A stretch of 64,000 bases of DNA from an uncultured Alistipes sp. (GTDB taxonomy: Bacteria > Bacteroidota > Bacteroidia > Bacteroidales > Rikenellaceae): contig CALVCS010000011.1 of assembly GCA_944326035.1 (NCBI GenBank), positions 186,001 to 250,000 on the forward strand, in the 5' to 3' direction. Position 1 is the stretch's first letter. Each line of letters begins with the position of its first letter. The notes under the pieces are model-generated. The model saw only the letters and a program-made list of their open reading frames with translations. It was not told the DNA's origin and did not search any database. A program made the translations under genes and the position numbers. Shown here piece after piece: positions 24,917 through 34,385 of the stretch.

Positions 24917-26654
24917 ACGCCAGCTTTAGTTCAGACTTGATCGCTTCGATGCGAGCGTCTAGTTTTTGCAGGGCCTCATCGAAGTGTGCGGCATCGTCCA
25001 ATTCACTCCGAACACCGAAATAAAACTTGATCTTGGGCTCGGTACCGGACGGACGGACCGAAACAATGGTTTGATCTTCGGTCAGGAACTGTAAAACGTT
25101 GGATTTTTCGATGTCGATCGGCGAAGTAAGGCCTGTTTTCAAGTCGGTACAGGTCGACGTTTGATAGTCGCGGATTGTCACAACCGGCGAGCCGCCAATC
25201 GTACGAGGCGGCTGGGCGCGGAAGTCGCTCATCATTTGACGAATTTCTTCGGCGCCTTCTTTGCCTTGGCGTACCACCGAAACCATCTGTTCGCGGAACA
25301 ACCCATATTCGACGTAAATCCGTTTCAGCAGATCGTATAGGGTCATACCCTGCGATTTGGCCCAAGCGGCCGCTTCGGCGGCCAGCGAGCAGGCGCTGAC
25401 GGCATCCTTATCGCGGACGAAGTCGCCGGCCAGGAAGCCATAGCTCTCTTCGCCCCCGCAGATGTATTGGGCTTGCCCCTCGTTATGACGGATGATCGAA
25501 GCGATGTATTTGAAACCGGTCAAACAGTTGTAATAGGGAACGTCGAAAGATTCGGCGATACGACCGATCAATTCGGTGGTGACAATGGTTTTGACGACGT
25601 ATTGGCGTCCGTTCAGGCGTCCCAGCTCGCTCCATCGTCTTACAATATAATAAAGGAGCAGTGAACAGGTCTGATTGCCGTTCAACAAAACATAGTCTCC
25701 CTTGCCGTCCTGAACGGCGACACCGATTCGGTCGGCATCGGGGTCGGTTGCCAGAACCAGTTCAGCTTTTTCCTGACGAGCCAGGTCGATGGCCATGGTC
25801 ATGGCGGCCCGTTCTTCGGGATTCGGAGAGACAACGGTGGGGAAATCGCCATCCGGAATGTTTTGTTCGCGGACGGTGGCTACATTACGGAAGCCGTATT
25901 TGCGCAGGGAGGCCGGTACGAGTACCACCCCCGTTCCGTGGATAGGCGTGTAGACGATTTTCAGATCGCTATGTTGGGCGATGGCCTCTGGCGAGAGCGA
26001 CAGGCTGTGCACGGCGTCCAGGTAGATCTGGTCGAAAGCTTCGTCCAGGATTGTGATTTGGCTCTTGTCGCCGGAGGTAAGTACCTGATCGGGCGAGGTG
26101 ATTTTCTGCACTTCGGCGATGATGTTGGTATCGTGGGGAGCCGTGACTTGCGCCCCGTCGGACCAATAGGCTTTATAACCGTTGTATTCTTTCGGGTTAT
26201 GGGAGGCGGTGATCATGACACCGCTTTTGCATTCGAGGTTGCGGATGGCAAAGCTCAGTTCGGGTGTTGGGCGCAGGGAATCGAACAGGTAAACCTCGAA
26301 TCCGTTGGCGACGAAAATATCGGCGACCCGTTCCGAAAATCGGCGGCTGTTGTGGCGGCTATCGTGGGCCACGACCACCTTAATTTTCTCGTTGGGGAAG
26401 GTTTTTTTCAGGTAGTTGGCCAGACCCTGGGTAGCCATGCCGACCGTATAGATATTCATGCGGTTGGTACCCACGCCCATGATGCCCCGCAGACCGCCGG
26501 TCCCGAACTCCAGGTCTTTGTAGAAGCTTTCGGTCAGCTCTTTGGGGTCATTGTCTATCAGATTTTTAACTTGTTTTTTCGTCTCTTCGTCATAGGGGCC
26601 ATTGAGCCATTGTTCGGCTTTCTGGCGTACCAGGTTTTCCAAATTGTCAGCCAT
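24915..26654 (-). CDS. Phosphoglucomutase/phosphomannomutase (alpha-D-phosphohexomutase)
   Basis: Interconverts hexose 1- and 6-phosphates. The 579-residue length fits the long bacterial branch. The phosphoserine loop is GVMITASHNPKEYNG (about residue 142), the metal loop DPDADRIG, the sugar-binding loop GGEESYGF and the C-terminal phosphate-binding RPSGTEPKIKFY. All four active-site loops are intact. Single-gene unit with a TACCTTTG box 58 bases upstream. Choice between glucose and mannose substrate cannot be made from sequence alone. Confidence 0.95.
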   Translation of the reverse strand: MADNLENLVRQKAEQWLNGPYDEETKKQVKNLIDNDPKELTESFYKDLEFGTGGLRGIMGVGTNRMNIYTVGMATQGLANYLKKTFPNEKIKVVVAHDSRHNSRRFSERVADIFVANGFEVYLFDSLRPTPELSFAIRNLECKSGVMITASHNPKEYNGYKAYWSDGAQVTAPHDTNIIAEVQKITSPDQVLTSGDKSQITILDEAFDQIYLDAVHSLSLSPEAIAQHSDLKIVYTPIHGTGVVLVPASLRKYGFRNVATVREQNIPDGDFPTVVSPNPEERAAMTMAIDLARQEKAELVLATDPDADRIGVAVQDGKGDYVLLNGNQTCSLLLYYIVRRWSELGRLNGRQYVVKTIVTTELIGRIAESFDVPYYNCLTGFKYIASIIRHNEGQAQYICGGEESYGFLAGDFVRDKDAVSACSLAAEAAAWAKSQGMTLYDLLKRIYVEYGLFREQMVSVVRQGKEGAEEIRQMMSDFRAQPPRTIGGSPVVTIRDYQTSTCTDLKTGLTSPIDIEKSNVLQFLTEDQTIVSVRPSGTEPKIKFYFGVRSELDDAAHFDEALQKLDARIEAIKSELKLA

Positions 26655-26711
26655 AATCTTTATTAGTTTTGCTTATGGGTAAATGCTTTTTCGTTCAGAA
26701 GTTTCTATAGA

Positions 26712-26719
26712 CAAAGGTA
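26712..26719 (-). promoter_or_regulatory. -7 promoter element TACCTTTG for the phosphohexomutase
   Basis: The minus strand reads TACCTTTG, an exact match, 58 bases before the ATG at 26654. Confidence 0.5.
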
Positions 26720-26839
26720 GGTAAAAAAAATGAATACTTCTATATCAGTCCGTTAAAATTTGGGGCTGCGGGATGGCTATTTTTTCTATAACATTATTTC
26801 TTGAACAAACAAGTCGATTGCGTGTTTTTTTTGTCAAAT

Positions 26840-26848
26840 TTATCTACA
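26840..26848 (+). promoter_or_regulatory. Candidate DnaA box upstream of dnaA
   Basis: TTATCTACA differs at one base from the DnaA consensus TTATCCACA and lies 30 bases before the dnaA ATG, where an autoregulatory site is expected. No box cluster is seen. Confidence 0.4.
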
Positions 26849-26877
26849 ATTTTTGTGGTGCAAAACAATCCAATTAC

Positions 26878-28287
26878 ATGTCACTCACTCATCCCACATA
26901 CGGCGACGTATGGCAACATTGCTTGTCCCAAATCAAAGAGCGTACTTCGGACGAAGAATTCGCCAAATGGTTCAAGCCGATCGTGCCGCTGGGTTTCGAC
27001 GGAACCACGCTGAAACTGAAAGTTCCCAACGAGAGTTACGTGTATCATATTGAGAAACACTTTATTCCGCTGCTGACACCGATTATTCGCCAACAATTCG
27101 GTTTGAAAACCAAGTTGCGTTATGCCGTACCCCGACCCGAACGTTCTACGACGGCGGTAACCGAAGCGGATATGACGGCTATCAATACCTTCGCGACTCA
27201 AACCAATACGGCAAATATAAAAAATCCGTTTGTCATTCCGGGGATCCGGAAGCTGGTAATCGATCCGCAACTCAACCCCCACTACACCTTCGATACCTTC
27301 GTGGAGGGTGATTGTAATCGGTTGTGTCGTTCGGCCGGTTTTTCGGTTGCGGTCGAGCCGGGATCTACCCCCTTCAATCCGCTCTATATTTATGGCGATT
27401 CGGGGTTGGGTAAAACGCACATTGCCCAGGCCATCGGGATGGAGGTCAAACAGCGGCGTCCGTCGATGCAGGTGCTTTATGTGTCGATGAATAAGTTCCA
27501 GGCTCAGTTTACCAATGCCGTTCGTTCGGGCGAAATCAACGATTTTATCCATTTTTATCAGATGCTCGACGTGCTGATTATCGACGATATTCAGGAGTTG
27601 TCGGGTAAAGAGAAGACGCAGAATGCCTTTTTTAATATCTTTAATCATCTGCATCTGTCTGGTAAACAGCTAATTATGACTTCCGATAAACCGCCGGTCG
27701 AATTGAAGGACATTGAGCAGCGTTTGATCACCCGGTTCAAATGGGGATTGTCGGCTCAGTTGCTGCCGCCCGATTACGACACCAAGGTGAAGATCATCCG
27801 CAACAAGGCGGCCCGCTTGGGTGCCGATGTGCCGGAAGAGGTGATCGATTACCTGGCTCAGAATATCAACGCCAATATTCGGGAGATCGAAGGAGCGCTC
27901 TCTTCGCTCGTGGCCAATGCGTCGTTTTTGGGGAAAAAGATTACCAACACGCTGGCGAAAGATATTTTGAAGGTCTACGTGCAGTTCAATCAGAAGGAGA
28001 TCACGTTGGATCACATTCAAAAAGTGGTGTGTGAACATTTTAACCTGGATGAAGCGACATTCAAATCGCCGCGTCGGACCCGGGAGATCGCTCAGGCTCG
28101 CCAAATTGCCATGTATCTGAGCAAGCAACACACCAAAGCGCCCTTAACGATTATCGGGGCCGCTATCGGGGGCAAAAATCATGCAACCGTTCTGCATGCC
28201 TGCAAGGCAATCTCGAATCTGATGGAAACCGACAAGGTATTCCGTTACCAGATCGAGGAAATCGAGAAGAAAGTATTGGCCCGTTAA
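26878..28287 (+). CDS. dnaA: Chromosomal replication initiator protein DnaA
   Basis: AAA+ initiator that binds DnaA boxes and opens oriC. The ATG at 26878 gives 469 residues beginning with domain I (YGDVWQHCLSQIKERTS); an in-frame start at 26773 would add a non-conserved hydrophobic extension. Walker A is GDSGLGKTH, Walker B is VLIIDDIQEL, and the domain IV DNA-binding signature is GGKNHATVLHACKAI. dnaN and recF do not follow; the next genes are bcp and recA. Confidence 0.97.
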   Translation: MSLTHPTYGDVWQHCLSQIKERTSDEEFAKWFKPIVPLGFDGTTLKLKVPNESYVYHIEKHFIPLLTPIIRQQFGLKTKLRYAVPRPERSTTAVTEADMTAINTFATQTNTANIKNPFVIPGIRKLVIDPQLNPHYTFDTFVEGDCNRLCRSAGFSVAVEPGSTPFNPLYIYGDSGLGKTHIAQAIGMEVKQRRPSMQVLYVSMNKFQAQFTNAVRSGEINDFIHFYQMLDVLIIDDIQELSGKEKTQNAFFNIFNHLHLSGKQLIMTSDKPPVELKDIEQRLITRFKWGLSAQLLPPDYDTKVKIIRNKAARLGADVPEEVIDYLAQNINANIREIEGALSSLVANASFLGKKITNTLAKDILKVYVQFNQKEITLDHIQKVVCEHFNLDEATFKSPRRTREIAQARQIAMYLSKQHTKAPLTIIGAAIGGKNHATVLHACKAISNLMETDKVFRYQIEEIEKKVLAR

Positions 28288-28402
28288 GGATGGGGCTACC
28301 CTTTAGAAGGAGAAAAAGCGAAGTTTTTCCGGGCAAAGTGCCGGGGAAAACTTTTCTTCTTTCAGGGTTTATTCGTATATTTACCTGCAAAACGTGTCGA
28401 TT

Positions 28403-28870
28403 ATGGCAAAATTGAAAGTGGGTGATCCGGCTCCCCGGTTCGAGGGGGTCGATCAACAGGACCAGAAGATATCGCTGGATGATTTCAGCGGCAAGAAGTT
28501 GATACTCTATTTTTACCCCAAAGACAATACCCCGGGTTGTACGGCGGAAGCCTGCAGCTTGCGTGATGGACGGGAAGAGTTGCGAGCCATGGGCTTCGAG
28601 GTGGTCGGCGTCAGTCCGGACAGTCCGAAATCGCATCGGGGCTTTATCGAAAAGCACGCCTTGAATTTTCCGTTGATCGCCGATACCGATAAGACGATTG
28701 CACAGGCTTATGGGGTTTGGGGCGAGAAAAAGTTTATGGGGCGCACCTATATGGGTATTTTGCGGACGACGTTCGTGATCGATCCGCAAGGGGTGATCGA
28801 AAAGATTTTCGATAAAGTGCAGACCAAAGATCATTTTCATCAGATCGTCGAAGCCTATCGGCAAGATTGA
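28403..28870 (+). CDS. bcp: Thioredoxin-dependent peroxiredoxin (Bcp/PrxQ type)
   Basis: Reduces hydrogen peroxide and organic hydroperoxides. The 155-residue length is typical. The peroxidatic and resolving cysteines are in YPKDNTPGCTAEACSLRD (C-x4-C, PrxQ type). The ATG at 28403 is chosen over a GTG three codons upstream. A near-consensus TATATTTA precedes it. The gap after dnaA holds an imperfect hairpin (28321-28353) that may separate the two transcripts. Confidence 0.95.
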   Translation: MAKLKVGDPAPRFEGVDQQDQKISLDDFSGKKLILYFYPKDNTPGCTAEACSLRDGREELRAMGFEVVGVSPDSPKSHRGFIEKHALNFPLIADTDKTIAQAYGVWGEKKFMGRTYMGILRTTFVIDPQGVIEKIFDKVQTKDHFHQIVEAYRQD

Positions 28871-29022
28871 GTTTTTCCGGCCGGTGAATCGAGGCTCAGG
28901 GACCTCACGTTCGCGGATGTGGGGTTCGGGGACCGTTGCGGTAGGTAAAACGATGTAAGGAAATGCACGATCGGCAGACGATCGTGGATATGTTTGAAAC
29001 AGAGGAAACACAATACACATTT

Positions 29023-30033
29023 ATGGTAGAAAAAGCACAGATCAATCCGGAGAAGCTCAAGGTGTTGGGCGCCGTGATGGATAAAATTGAGAAGGATTTC
29101 GGCAAGGGCGCCATCATGAAGATGAGCAGTAAGGCCGTAGAGGCGGTTCCGGTCATTCCGACGGGATCGATCACGCTGGATATGGCTCTGGGTATCGGAG
29201 GGTATCCGAAGGGGCGTATTATTGAGATTTACGGGCCGGAATCTTCGGGGAAAACCACGTTGGCGATCCATGCCATTGCGGAGGCTCAGAAAGCTGGCGG
29301 AATCGCTGCATTTATCGATGCCGAACACGCTTTCGATAGTGCCTACGCCCAGAAATTGGGGGTGGATGTCGACGAACTGCTGATCTCCCAGCCCGATAAT
29401 GGCGAACAAGCGCTGGAAATTGCCGATCATTTGATTCGGTCGAGCGCCATTGATATTGTGGTGATCGACTCGGTGGCCGCGCTGACCCCCAAGGCGGAAA
29501 TCGAAGGCGAAATGGGCGAATCGAAAATGGGGTTGCAGGCACGGTTGATGTCCCAGGCCCTGCGGAAACTGACCGCCAGCATCAGCAAAACGGGAACGGT
29601 ATGTATTTTCATCAACCAGTTGCGTGATAAGATTGGCGTGGTCTACGGGAATCCGGAAACGACGACTGGGGGAAATGCCTTGAAATTTTATGCCAGTGTA
29701 CGTATCGATATTCGCAAGGCCTCGGTGATCAAGGATGGAGAAGAACAGCTCGGGGCTCGGGCCAAGGTAAAAATTGTCAAGAATAAATTGGCGCCTCCGT
29801 TCCGTCGGGCCGAATTTGACCTGATGTATGGTGAAGGGATCTCCAAAGTGGGAGAAATCATCGATTTGGGTGTTGACAACGGCATCATTAAGAAGAGCGG
29901 TTCGTGGTTTTCGTACGGGGATCGCAAATTGGGACAAGGGCGTGATGCCGTTAAAGAGTTGCTGAAGTCGGATGAGGCGTTGATGGCCGAAATCGAAGCA
30001 AAGGTCCGGGAGGCGCTGGCGGCGGCCAAATAA
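29023..30033 (+). CDS. recA: Recombinase RecA
   Basis: DNA strand-exchange ATPase and SOS co-protease. The ATG at 29023 gives 336 residues beginning [13 protein letters not shown], matching the family's usual start; two in-frame upstream starts (28963, 28990) would add about 10-20 non-conserved residues. Walker A is GPESSGKTT, and the signature [14 protein letters not shown] is present. The rsh gene follows after 40 bases. I see no recognisable LexA box upstream. Confidence 0.97.
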   Translation: MVEKAQINPEKLKVLGAVMDKIEKDFGKGAIMKMSSKAVEAVPVIPTGSITLDMALGIGGYPKGRIIEIYGPESSGKTTLAIHAIAEAQKAGGIAAFIDAEHAFDSAYAQKLGVDVDELLISQPDNGEQALEIADHLIRSSAIDIVVIDSVAALTPKAEIEGEMGESKMGLQARLMSQALRKLTASISKTGTVCIFINQLRDKIGVVYGNPETTTGGNALKFYASVRIDIRKASVIKDGEEQLGARAKVKIVKNKLAPPFRRAEFDLMYGEGISKVGEIIDLGVDNGIIKKSGSWFSYGDRKLGQGRDAVKELLKSDEALMAEIEAKVREALAAAK

Positions 30034-30073
30034 GATCCGGTTGCAGTCCAATCAATTTTCTTAGCGACAGAAC

Positions 30074-32296
30074 ATGGAATACAGTCCGCAGGATGAACGC
30101 ATGATCGATGACGCTTTTGGCGTCTTGATGGAGCATTGCCGGAAGATTTGTAAGAACGAGGAGGACGAAAACCTGATCAAACGGGCCTTTTTCGTGGCCC
30201 GGGAGGCGCATCAGGGGGTGCGTCGTCGTTCGGGGGAACCCTATATTTTGCATCCGTTGGCGGTGGCTCTGATCGTGGTGGATGAGATCGGACTGGGCGT
30301 CAAATCGGTAGTAGCGGCCCTGCTGCACGATGTGGTGGAGGATACCGACTACACGGTCGAAGACCTTGAAAATCTGTTCGGCCCCAAGATCGCCAATATG
30401 GTGGACGGTCTGACCAAAATGTCGGGCGTTTTCAAAACCGCGGTTTCGGAGCAAGCGGAGAATTTCCGGAAGATGTTGTTGACCTTGTCGGATGATGTGC
30501 GGGTGATCCTGATTAAGATCGCCGACCGTTTACACAACATGCGGACCTTGGGCAGCATGCCGGTCAACAAACAGATGAAGATCACCAGCGAGACGATCTA
30601 TCTGTTTGCTCCCCTCGCCTATCGCTTGGGATTGTATTTGATTAAGAGTGAATTGGAGGATCTGACGCTGAAGTATCGTTTTCCGGAAGAGTACCGTCAG
30701 ATCGAAGAGAAAATTCAGGCCACCGAAGCCGATCGTACCCGATTTATCGAACGGTTCAATGCGCCGATTATCGAAAAATTGCGGGGGGACGGCATCGACT
30801 TCGAGATTGCGGGGCGGGTCAAGTCGGTCTATTCGATCTGGTCCAAGATGCAACGCAAGAATATTCCGTTCGAAGAGGTCTATGATCTGTTTGCGATCCG
30901 CATTATTTTCCAACCTTCGCCCCAGATTCCGGAAAAGTCGCAATGTTGGCACATCTATTCGCTGGTTACCGACATCTACAAACCCAAACCCGACCGTATT
31001 CGGGACTGGGTGAATATTCCCAAGGCCAATGGGTATGAGGCCTTACATTCGACGGTGATGGGGCCTGACGGGGTGTGGGTCGAAGTGCAGATTCGTTCCC
31101 GTCGGATGGAAGAGATTGCTGAACGGGGATTTGCTGCCCATTGGAAGTACAAGGCTGGCGAAAATGCGCATGATGACGGCGAGTTCGAACGTTGGATGCG
31201 TCAGGTACGGGATGCGTTGAACAGTCCTACGGAAAATGCCGTCGAGTTTTTGGATAACTTCAAACTGAATCTTTATACTTCTGAGATTGTCGTTTTTACG
31301 CCTAAGGGGGAATCGCGTACCCTACCGAACGGAGCGACGGCGTTGGATTTTGCCTACGACATCCACTCCAAGATCGGGCACAGCGCGATCGGTGCGAAGA
31401 TCAATCACAAGATCGAATCGATTTTCACTCCGATTGCCAGCGGCGACCAGATCGAGATCATTACTTCGCAGAATGTCAAACCGAAAGCCGACTGGTTGGA
31501 GCACGTGGTGACGGCCAAGGCCAAACAGTCGATTAAGAGTTATCTGAAGAAAGATCAGCTCAATAGCATCAAAACGGGGATGACGCTCTTCGAAGAGAAG
31601 ATGAAAGAGTTTGGCATTACGCCCAGCGCCCGGGTTTTCCGCAAGTTGTTGCCGGCCTATTCCTGTACGAATAAGGATCAGTTTTACAGCCAGTTGGGGG
31701 CCGGGATCATCAATCTGGATGGTGTGGAAAAGATCTTGCGGGAAAATTCGGCCAGCAAGATATTGAAGTTCTGGACTTTACAGCTTCCGAATCCGTTTAA
31801 GTTCTTGACGGGCGATGAGAAAAAACGGGCCCGTCAGAAGCTAATCAATCCGGTGGATGCCCAGGAGCCGGAATTTGTGATCGCCCCCTGTTGTAATCCC
31901 ATACCGGGAGATGAGGTGGTGGGATATATGAATCCGGAGACGGGTAAAATCGATGTGCATAAACGGAGTTGTAACGAGTTGATTAAGTTGGCAACCCAGC
32001 ACGGCAATAACCTCACGCCGGTCACTTGGGCCAGCCACAAGGCCATGTCTTATCTCTCGGTGCTGGAGATCCGGGGCATCGATCGGATCGGTATTTTGAT
32101 GGAACTTTCACAGGTGATTACCGGGGAGTTAGGCACCAATATTCGGGAGCTGCACATTCAGAGTCATGATGGGATTTTCGAGGGGAAAATCAGTTTGTAT
32201 GTCAAGGACACCCGTGACCTGAAAATGATCATGGAGAAGGTGGGCAAGATTAAGGGCATCGAAAAGGTCAGTCGAGTCGAAAATAACAAAGAATAA
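30074..32296 (+). CDS. RelA/SpoT family (p)ppGpp synthetase/hydrolase
   Basis: Controls the stringent response. The 740 residues hold an N-terminal HD hydrolase domain (LLHDVVEDTDY, about residues 84-94), the synthetase domain (FAIRIIF and NIPKANGYEALHSTV, about 230-340), TGS (about 395-460), a Cys-rich conserved-helix region (CCNPIPGDEVVGY, about 605) and a C-terminal ACT domain. The HD motif is intact and the synthetase loop reads RIRDW, close to the RxKD of bifunctional enzymes, so both activities are likely. Confidence 0.94.
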   Translation: MEYSPQDERMIDDAFGVLMEHCRKICKNEEDENLIKRAFFVAREAHQGVRRRSGEPYILHPLAVALIVVDEIGLGVKSVVAALLHDVVEDTDYTVEDLENLFGPKIANMVDGLTKMSGVFKTAVSEQAENFRKMLLTLSDDVRVILIKIADRLHNMRTLGSMPVNKQMKITSETIYLFAPLAYRLGLYLIKSELEDLTLKYRFPEEYRQIEEKIQATEADRTRFIERFNAPIIEKLRGDGIDFEIAGRVKSVYSIWSKMQRKNIPFEEVYDLFAIRIIFQPSPQIPEKSQCWHIYSLVTDIYKPKPDRIRDWVNIPKANGYEALHSTVMGPDGVWVEVQIRSRRMEEIAERGFAAHWKYKAGENAHDDGEFERWMRQVRDALNSPTENAVEFLDNFKLNLYTSEIVVFTPKGESRTLPNGATALDFAYDIHSKIGHSAIGAKINHKIESIFTPIASGDQIEIITSQNVKPKADWLEHVVTAKAKQSIKSYLKKDQLNSIKTGMTLFEEKMKEFGITPSARVFRKLLPAYSCTNKDQFYSQLGAGIINLDGVEKILRENSASKILKFWTLQLPNPFKFLTGDEKKRARQKLINPVDAQEPEFVIAPCCNPIPGDEVVGYMNPETGKIDVHKRSCNELIKLATQHGNNLTPVTWASHKAMSYLSVLEIRGIDRIGILMELSQVITGELGTNIRELHIQSHDGIFEGKISLYVKDTRDLKMIMEKVGKIKGIEKVSRVENNKE

Positions 32297-32307
32297 CCCC
32301 AGACACG

Positions 32308-32928
32308 ATGGAAGGATTATTACCGGTGATTATTGCGCTGGTCCTTTCGGCGATTTTCAGTATCCGGAAAAAGAAAGCGCATTCCGAGGAGTCTTCTTTC
32401 CCCCAGGAAGAGTCGCCTTGGGACGATTTGTTGCGTGAACTCCAGTCCCAGAAGGAGTCTCCCTCCCCCTCTTCCCCGATGTCTGCTTCTCCGGCTCCTC
32501 CTGCTTCTTCAGCTCCGTCGGAACCGCCGGTGGAACAATCGGTTCCGGCCGAACCGACTGCGATTCCGTCCGAAGTTCGCTCCGAAGAGGTGGTGGTGGC
32601 CGCACCGGTCTCTTTGGAAACGGTGGCGATGGAAGAGGCAGAGTCGCCTTGGGCCTCTTTAGAACAGCTCCCCGAGTGGTCTGCATCCGGAGACCTCTCG
32701 GGTGCGTCATCATCGCGCCGGGTCGAATCCGTGACGTCAGCGTTGGATCTGACCTCTCTGCCGTCGGAGCCTGCGTTTCGGACGTTGACGCTTCAAGAAG
32801 TCAATGCGGTTTCGGGAACGCCCACGAAAGGGGCACCAACCGAGCCCGGAACCCCCTTCCCTTCGGGTTTTGATCCCCGTATGGCTGTGCTGTACAGCGA
32901 AATTCTTCGCCCGAAATATCAGGAGTAA
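32308..32928 (+). CDS. Membrane-anchored Pro/Ser/Glu-rich protein of unknown function
   Basis: A 206-residue protein. Residues 3-17 (GLLPVIIALVLSAIF) form a membrane anchor followed by RKKK, so the rest is probably cytoplasmic. Residues about 30-180 are low complexity, rich in Pro, Ser, Glu and Val, and likely disordered. The last 20 residues (GFDPRMAVLYSEILRPKYQE) are ordered-looking; a similar FDxRxAVxYSEIL tail is common on small Bacteroidetes proteins in this position. It lies 12 bases after rsh, probably in the same transcript. Function unknown. Confidence 0.75.
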   Translation: MEGLLPVIIALVLSAIFSIRKKKAHSEESSFPQEESPWDDLLRELQSQKESPSPSSPMSASPAPPASSAPSEPPVEQSVPAEPTAIPSEVRSEEVVVAAPVSLETVAMEEAESPWASLEQLPEWSASGDLSGASSSRRVESVTSALDLTSLPSEPAFRTLTLQEVNAVSGTPTKGAPTEPGTPFPSGFDPRMAVLYSEILRPKYQE

Positions 32929-33049
32929 CCGAATCGAAGCGGCCATAAGAAGTGTGTGGTCGCAGGGAGGCCAAGAAATTCCCTTAGAAGACAAAAAAGA
33001 GGGACAGAACGCGTATTTGTGAGTGTCTGAGTTTGAAAATCAACCAAAG

Positions 33050-33562
33050 ATGGACTCTTATCTCTTTAGACCCGCTCAAGCGAGCGATCTCCCCCGTATA
33101 TGGGAGATTGTGCAGCAGGCGAAGGCCTTGATGGATCGAGAGGGTCGGCGACAATGGGATGCCACCTACCCGCTTCCGGTTCATTTGGAGGCCGATGTGG
33201 AGCGCCACTATGCGTATGTGTTGGAAGAGAGCGGTAAGGTGGTCGCTTATGCGGCGGTGGTTTTCGATGGAGAACCGGCTTATACACAGATTCGAGGACG
33301 ATGGTTGAGTGATGAGCCGTTTGTGGTGGTCCATCGGTTGGCCGTGGCGGAGGAGTCTCAAGGACAGGGTGTGGCGACGCGCGTGATGCGAGAGGTCGAA
33401 CGCCTGAGTGTTGTACGGGGCGTCTTCAGTTTTCGGGTCGATACGCACATCGAAAACCTCCGTATGCGAAGAGTGTTGGAAAAGGGCGGTTTTATCTATT
33501 GTGGAGAGGTCTTTTATCCGCGAGGATCCCGCATGGCGTATGAAAAGCGACTGCCTCGTTAA
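33050..33562 (+). CDS. GNAT family N-acetyltransferase
   Basis: A 170-residue acetyltransferase. The acetyl-CoA site lies around VHRLAVAEESQGQGVATRVM (about residues 84-103; Q/G-x-G-x-A loop), and the C-terminal part has NLRMRRVLEKGGF, typical of GNAT motif B. The ATG at 33050 is preferred to a GTG at 33023 in frame. The acetyl acceptor is unknown; small molecules and protein N-termini are both possible. Confidence 0.87.
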   Translation: MDSYLFRPAQASDLPRIWEIVQQAKALMDREGRRQWDATYPLPVHLEADVERHYAYVLEESGKVVAYAAVVFDGEPAYTQIRGRWLSDEPFVVVHRLAVAEESQGQGVATRVMREVERLSVVRGVFSFRVDTHIENLRMRRVLEKGGFIYCGEVFYPRGSRMAYEKRLPR

Positions 33563-33745
33563 CGGTTGGCGTGCAAAGAGAATCCCCGTACCCTGAATGG
33601 AAGGTCGCGTTCTAGGAAGGGACTCTGTTCGGTAGGGAGGATCGGATAGAGGTTTTCAGGCAGCATCACCCAAGAAAGTTCCGGATCGTTTTTGGATCAA
33701 AAAATAAACCGGGGAAAGGGGCTGCCTGTCTGGTGTAAGGGGTCT

Positions 33746-34384
33746 CTATTTGACGCGAATGAGATTCAACCCGTCACGGATGGGTAAAATGACATTTTCT
33801 ACCCGAGGATCCTCTTTGACCATGTTATTGAACTCTTTGATGGCCTGGGAGAAGCGATCGTTTGCCGGCGTTTCATGCGCCACTTTCCCATACCAGAGAA
33901 TATTGTCGGCCAGCAGATAACTGCCGCTGTGTGTGAGTCGATCCATCGCCATGCGATAATAGGCCGGATATTCCCGTTTATCGCCGTCGATAAAGATCAG
34001 ATCGAAGGTCAGCCCTAGTTTTGGAGCATCTTCCAGGGCGGAGCCGATGTGCTGGATGATACGTCCCGGCATCTGTTGTTCGGCCCGACGAAAGTATCCG
34101 GCTGCCAGTTCTTCCAGTTCATCGTCGATCTCGAAGGTGTGTACTTCCCCACCCTCCCCTAATCCGCGCGCCAGGCAAATCGCTGAATATCCGGTAAATG
34201 TGCCGATTTCGAGCACACGCCGGGCATTGATCATGCGGACGATCATCTCCAGTAAACGACCTTGCAGATGCCCCGAGATCATTCGAGGTTGGATCATGCG
34301 CAGATGAGTCTCCCGATCGAGTTCTTGCAACAGGGGCTCTTCGGGGTCGATATGGTCCAGGATATATTGTTCGAGGGCTTCCAT
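33746..34384 (-). CDS. SAM-dependent O-methyltransferase (class I, COMT-like)
   Basis: A 212-residue cation-dependent O-methyltransferase of the family 3 type. SAM motif I is VLEIGTFTGYSAICLA (about residues 58-73) and FDLIFIDGDKREY carries the metal-binding acidic residues. The ATG at 34384 directly abuts the stop of the M16 peptidase gene at 34386, so the two are coupled. The natural acceptor cannot be told from sequence. Confidence 0.9.
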   Translation of the reverse strand: MEALEQYILDHIDPEEPLLQELDRETHLRMIQPRMISGHLQGRLLEMIVRMINARRVLEIGTFTGYSAICLARGLGEGGEVHTFEIDDELEELAAGYFRRAEQQMPGRIIQHIGSALEDAPKLGLTFDLIFIDGDKREYPAYYRMAMDRLTHSGSYLLADNILWYGKVAHETPANDRFSQAIKEFNNMVKEDPRVENVILPIRDGLNLIRVK

Positions 34385-34385
34385 G

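Noticed and set aside
28321..28353. Hairpin after dnaA as a clear terminator
   Set aside because: The stem is imperfect and the following T stretch is interrupted by C; too weak to annotate as a terminator.
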